A stretch of 7,944 bases of DNA, from the NCBI GenBank assembly GCA_021323155.1, contig JAJTCI010000186.1:1-7944 (forward strand), given 5' to 3'. A program made the position numbers and the translations under genes. This document shows, one piece after another, positions 5,851 to 7,944 of the stretch (its first letter is position 1; every line of letters starts with the position of its first letter). This DNA is from Chitinophagaceae bacterium. Its GTDB lineage: Bacteria > Bacteroidota > Bacteroidia > Chitinophagales > Chitinophagaceae. The notes beneath the pieces are model-generated. The model had not been told where the DNA came from, ran no database searches, and was given only the letters and a program-made list of their open reading frames with translations.

Positions 5851-6839
5851 ATCACCCGGGCTATCTTCTGCTCGAGTAGCATCAGGTCGGCCAGTACAAT
5901 AGCAGTAACCGCTTCAATGATCACGGGAACGCGTAACGCGATGCAAAGGTCGTGGCGCCCTTTTACCGAGAATTCTTCGACGGTGTTAGAAGTCCAGTTA
6001 AAACTTTGCTGGGTCTTTGGTGTGGAAGATGTGGGTTTGATCGCGACACGGAACACCAGCTCGTTGCCATTCGTTAAGCCTCCTACAATTCCGCCCGCGT
6101 GATTTGTCGACGTATTGCCTTTTGCATCCACTATCGCATCATTGTGTTCCGAGCCGAACATCCTGGCTGCCGGGAATCCCGTACCGAACTCTATTCCACG
6201 CACTGCAGGTACCGCGAAAACAATATGGGCCAGCAGCGACTCGACAGAATCGAAAAAGGGTTCACCAAACCCCACCGGTAGGTTTCTCACCCTGCATTCA
6301 ATGATGCCGCCGACTGAGTCTTTCGCATCAATAGCCCTTTGCAGCCCGCTCTCTGTATTGGCCTCTCCCCCTATCTCGAGAATGTTCGACGTGATGACTG
6401 GTCCATTTAATAATTTCTTTGCGATGGCACCCGCAGCAACCAGGGCCACCGTAAGACGGCCACTGAAATGACCGCTGCCACGATAATCCTCGAAGCCACC
6501 GAATTTATGGTGCGCCACGAAGTCAGCATGCCCCGGCCTTGGCACGTCTCTTTGCCGCTCATAGTCGGCCGACCGGGTATTGGTATTCTCAAATAAAATT
6601 GTGATCGGAGCGCCGGTGGTTAGGTCGTTGAAGATGCCGGACCTAAAGACGGGGACATCTTCTTCCTTCCTTGGCGTGGTTCCTTTCTGTATACCGCCTT
6701 TCCTACGCTCCAGGTCAGGTAGCAGGTCACCATCGGATAAAGGCAGTCCTGCCGGGCAACCGTCGATGGTCACACCTACACATTCGCCGTGTGATTCGCC
6801 GAAGATGTGTACGCGGAATATCCTGCCGAAAGAATTCAA
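5844..6839 (-). CDS. aroC: Chorismate synthase
   Basis: This 331-residue enzyme converts 5-enolpyruvylshikimate-3-phosphate to chorismate with reduced FMN, the last common step to aromatic amino acids and other aromatics. It has all the family signatures: MNSFGR at the N-terminus, GESHGECVGVTIDGCPAG (14-31, catalytic His17), RRKGG at 45-49, TTPRKEEDVP, RPGHADFVAHHKFGG (101-115, His104), HFSGRLTVALVAAGAIAKKL at 124-143, and GRHDLC...EAVTAIVLAD at 294-318. The length is slightly below the 350-360 of proteobacterial enzymes. The start is TTG at 6839. An in-frame stop at 6852-6854 excludes an upstream ATG, and the next usable start (a GTG after GESHGECVG) would delete the first active-site motif. 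The TTG overlaps the aroA stop as TTGA, which suggests translational coupling. The gene ends directly against the convergent dipeptidase gene. Confidence 0.97.
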   Translation of the reverse strand: MNSFGRIFRVHIFGESHGECVGVTIDGCPAGLPLSDGDLLPDLERRKGGIQKGTTPRKEEDVPVFRSGIFNDLTTGAPITILFENTNTRSADYERQRDVPRPGHADFVAHHKFGGFEDYRGSGHFSGRLTVALVAAGAIAKKLLNGPVITSNILEIGGEANTESGLQRAIDAKDSVGGIIECRVRNLPVGFGEPFFDSVESLLAHIVFAVPAVRGIEFGTGFPAARMFGSEHNDAIVDAKGNTSTNHAGGIVGGLTNGNELVFRVAIKPTSSTPKTQQSFNWTSNTVEEFSVKGRHDLCIALRVPVIIEAVTAIVLADLMLLEQKIARVIK

Positions 6840-7944
6840 AGTCTGAAAGTATTATCTGTTGTAAATGGCTTTAAAGATATGGCGGCATTCAATTGCTGCA
6901 AGTGATCCCAGAAAGACGGGTAAGATTTTTTTACCGCGTCGGCATTCCGGATCTGCACTTCAAAATCCGCATTTAAAGCCGCAACAGCACAGGCCATCGC
7001 GATGCGGTGGTCATGGTGCGAATTGAGGACATGATTATTGACGCGCACCTGCTCGTGGCCATAGACGACCATTTCATCGTCGACCAGGTCTATCCGGGTG
7101 CCCAGCTTGCTGAATTCCTCCTGCAAAGTGGCAGCCCGGTTACTTTCCTTATGCGCCAGCCTATTTACCCCGCGTATCCTCGATACTCCTTTGCAACTGG
7201 CTGCAAATGCTACGAGCGGCGGAATCAGGTCCGGGCAGTCATTTGCATCGAATACAAAACCATCCAGTTCGTTGCGACTTACATCCACATGATCATCTCC
7301 TACCTGAACATTCGCCCCTGCATCCAATAAGGCATCCACGATCCGCTTATCAGCCTGTCGCGAAGTATTCAACAACCCGTTGATCCTTGCCTGTCCTGTG
7401 ACTGCTGCGGCCACCAATAGGAAAGCGGCACCACTCCAGTCGCCTTCAACCGTATAATTGATAGTGGGCGATTCGTTGTTGGCCGGTTCTGCACCAAAAT
7501 AAAACGTTTCGTAACTCCTGTTCTCCGGTGTCTTCAAACCGAATAACCGCATCACCTCCAGCGTAAGATCGATATACGGTTTGCTTTTCAGGTTGCGAAC
7601 GCTAATGCTGACATCCCGGGCACCGGCGGCTGAGTAAGCCATCAATAAGCCGGTCAGGAATTGTGAACTGAGTGATCCATCCACTTCAATATCCTTCGGG
7701 CGAAGCGGGCCTCTAATTTTCAATGGCAACTTACCGTTCTCCGCGGAAACGATTACACCAAGCTGGGGTAAAATATCAATGAGCACATTCATTGGACGAT
7801 CTACCAGGCTTCCTTCGCCGGTGATGGTGATCTCCTGGCTACCCAGTGCGGCGAGTGGTGTAAACATGCGTATCCCCAGCCCGCTTTCCCGGCAATTCAA
7901 CGTTGCGGATACGGAATGAATACCCTCACTTTCAATCACTAGCT
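6836..7944 (-). CDS. aroA: 3-phosphoshikimate 1-carboxyvinyltransferase (EPSP synthase), 5' truncated
   Basis: This enzyme transfers enolpyruvyl from PEP to shikimate-3-phosphate, making the substrate of AroC. The frame stays open to the right window edge. About 367 residues are visible, and I estimate 40-60 N-terminal residues are missing. The GTG at 7939 is not the real start. Visible motifs, numbered from that GTG, are NCRESGLGIRMF (15-26), DGSLSSQFLTGLLM (87-100, the SSQ shikimate-phosphate site), SKPYIDLTLEVMRLFG (119-134), VEGDWSGAA (164-172), NDCPDLIPP (233-241, Asp237), HKESNR (263-268, Glu265), HHDHRIAM (308-315) and VKKSYPSFW (336-344). The ESGLGIRM segment differs from the NAGTAMRP of the E. 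coli enzyme. That form is, as I recall, normal for Bacteroidota. It is the upstream gene of an aroA-aroC operon with a 4-base overlap; the promoter lies outside the window. Confidence 0.96.
   Translation of the reverse strand, partial: LVIESEGIHSVSATLNCRESGLGIRMFTPLAALGSQEITITGEGSLVDRPMNVLIDILPQLGVIVSAENGKLPLKIRGPLRPKDIEVDGSLSSQFLTGLLMAYSAAGARDVSISVRNLKSKPYIDLTLEVMRLFGLKTPENRSYETFYFGAEPANNESPTINYTVEGDWSGAAFLLVAAAVTGQARINGLLNTSRQADKRIVDALLDAGANVQVGDDHVDVSRNELDGFVFDANDCPDLIPPLVAFAASCKGVSRIRGVNRLAHKESNRAATLQEEFSKLGTRIDLVDDEMVVYGHEQVRVNNHVLNSHHDHRIAMACAVAALNADFEVQIRNADAVKKSYPSFWDHLQQLNAAISLKPFTTDNTFRL

Noticed and set aside
1..7944. CRISPR arrays, tRNA/rRNA genes, insertion sequences, phage or defence genes
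   Set aside because: No regularly spaced repeats, tRNA-like cloverleaf, transposase motifs or terminal inverted repeats were seen, and nearly all the sequence is accounted for by the eight genes listed.

Overview
The window looks like an ordinary chromosomal stretch from a member of the Bacteroidota, most likely Chitinophagia/Chitinophagaceae. The evidence is a type IX secretion (T9SS) SprE/PorW lipoprotein, genes without Shine-Dalgarno sequences, one good match to the Bacteroidota promoter (TTTG-N18-TAnnTTTG), an AroA of the ESGL-x-IRMF type and an AroC of the GHFSGRLT type. The family-level placement is an inference from protein style, not from a marker gene.

Layout. Positions 1-1458 (+) hold the 3' part of sprE/porW, cut by the left edge. 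After 68 bases comes a complete class A penicillin-binding protein gene (PBP1A type, 1527-4016, +), closed by a clear intrinsic terminator at 4038-4064. Two minus-strand genes follow: a small outer-membrane beta-barrel protein (4077-4667) with its own promoter, and a secreted RlpA-like double-psi beta-barrel protein (4742-5146). Only 37 bases away, a VanX/DdpX-family D-Ala-D-Ala dipeptidase (5184-5843) runs the other way. It ends stop-to-stop, with no spacer, against chorismate synthase aroC (5844-6839, -). aroC overlaps the end of aroA (EPSP synthase, 6836 to the right edge, -, 5' part missing) by 4 bases.

How the genes fit together. The left two thirds is dominated by cell-envelope functions: T9SS, peptidoglycan synthesis, a septal-type peptidoglycan-binding fold, an outer-membrane barrel and cleavage of the D-Ala-D-Ala dipeptide. 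The right third is the last two steps of the shikimate pathway, with aroA and aroC translationally coupled.

I found no mobile element, CRISPR array, tRNA, rRNA, phage gene or defence system, and nothing that supports a new biological system. The points worth a second look are small in scale: a 9-G run inside the PBP transpeptidase domain, a TTG start for aroC inside a TTGA overlap, zero-gap convergent stop codons inside a 14-bp palindrome, an RlpA with Ser where the family usually has His, and altered residues in the PBP glycosyltransferase motif. There is no gene-free stretch longer than 300 bases.
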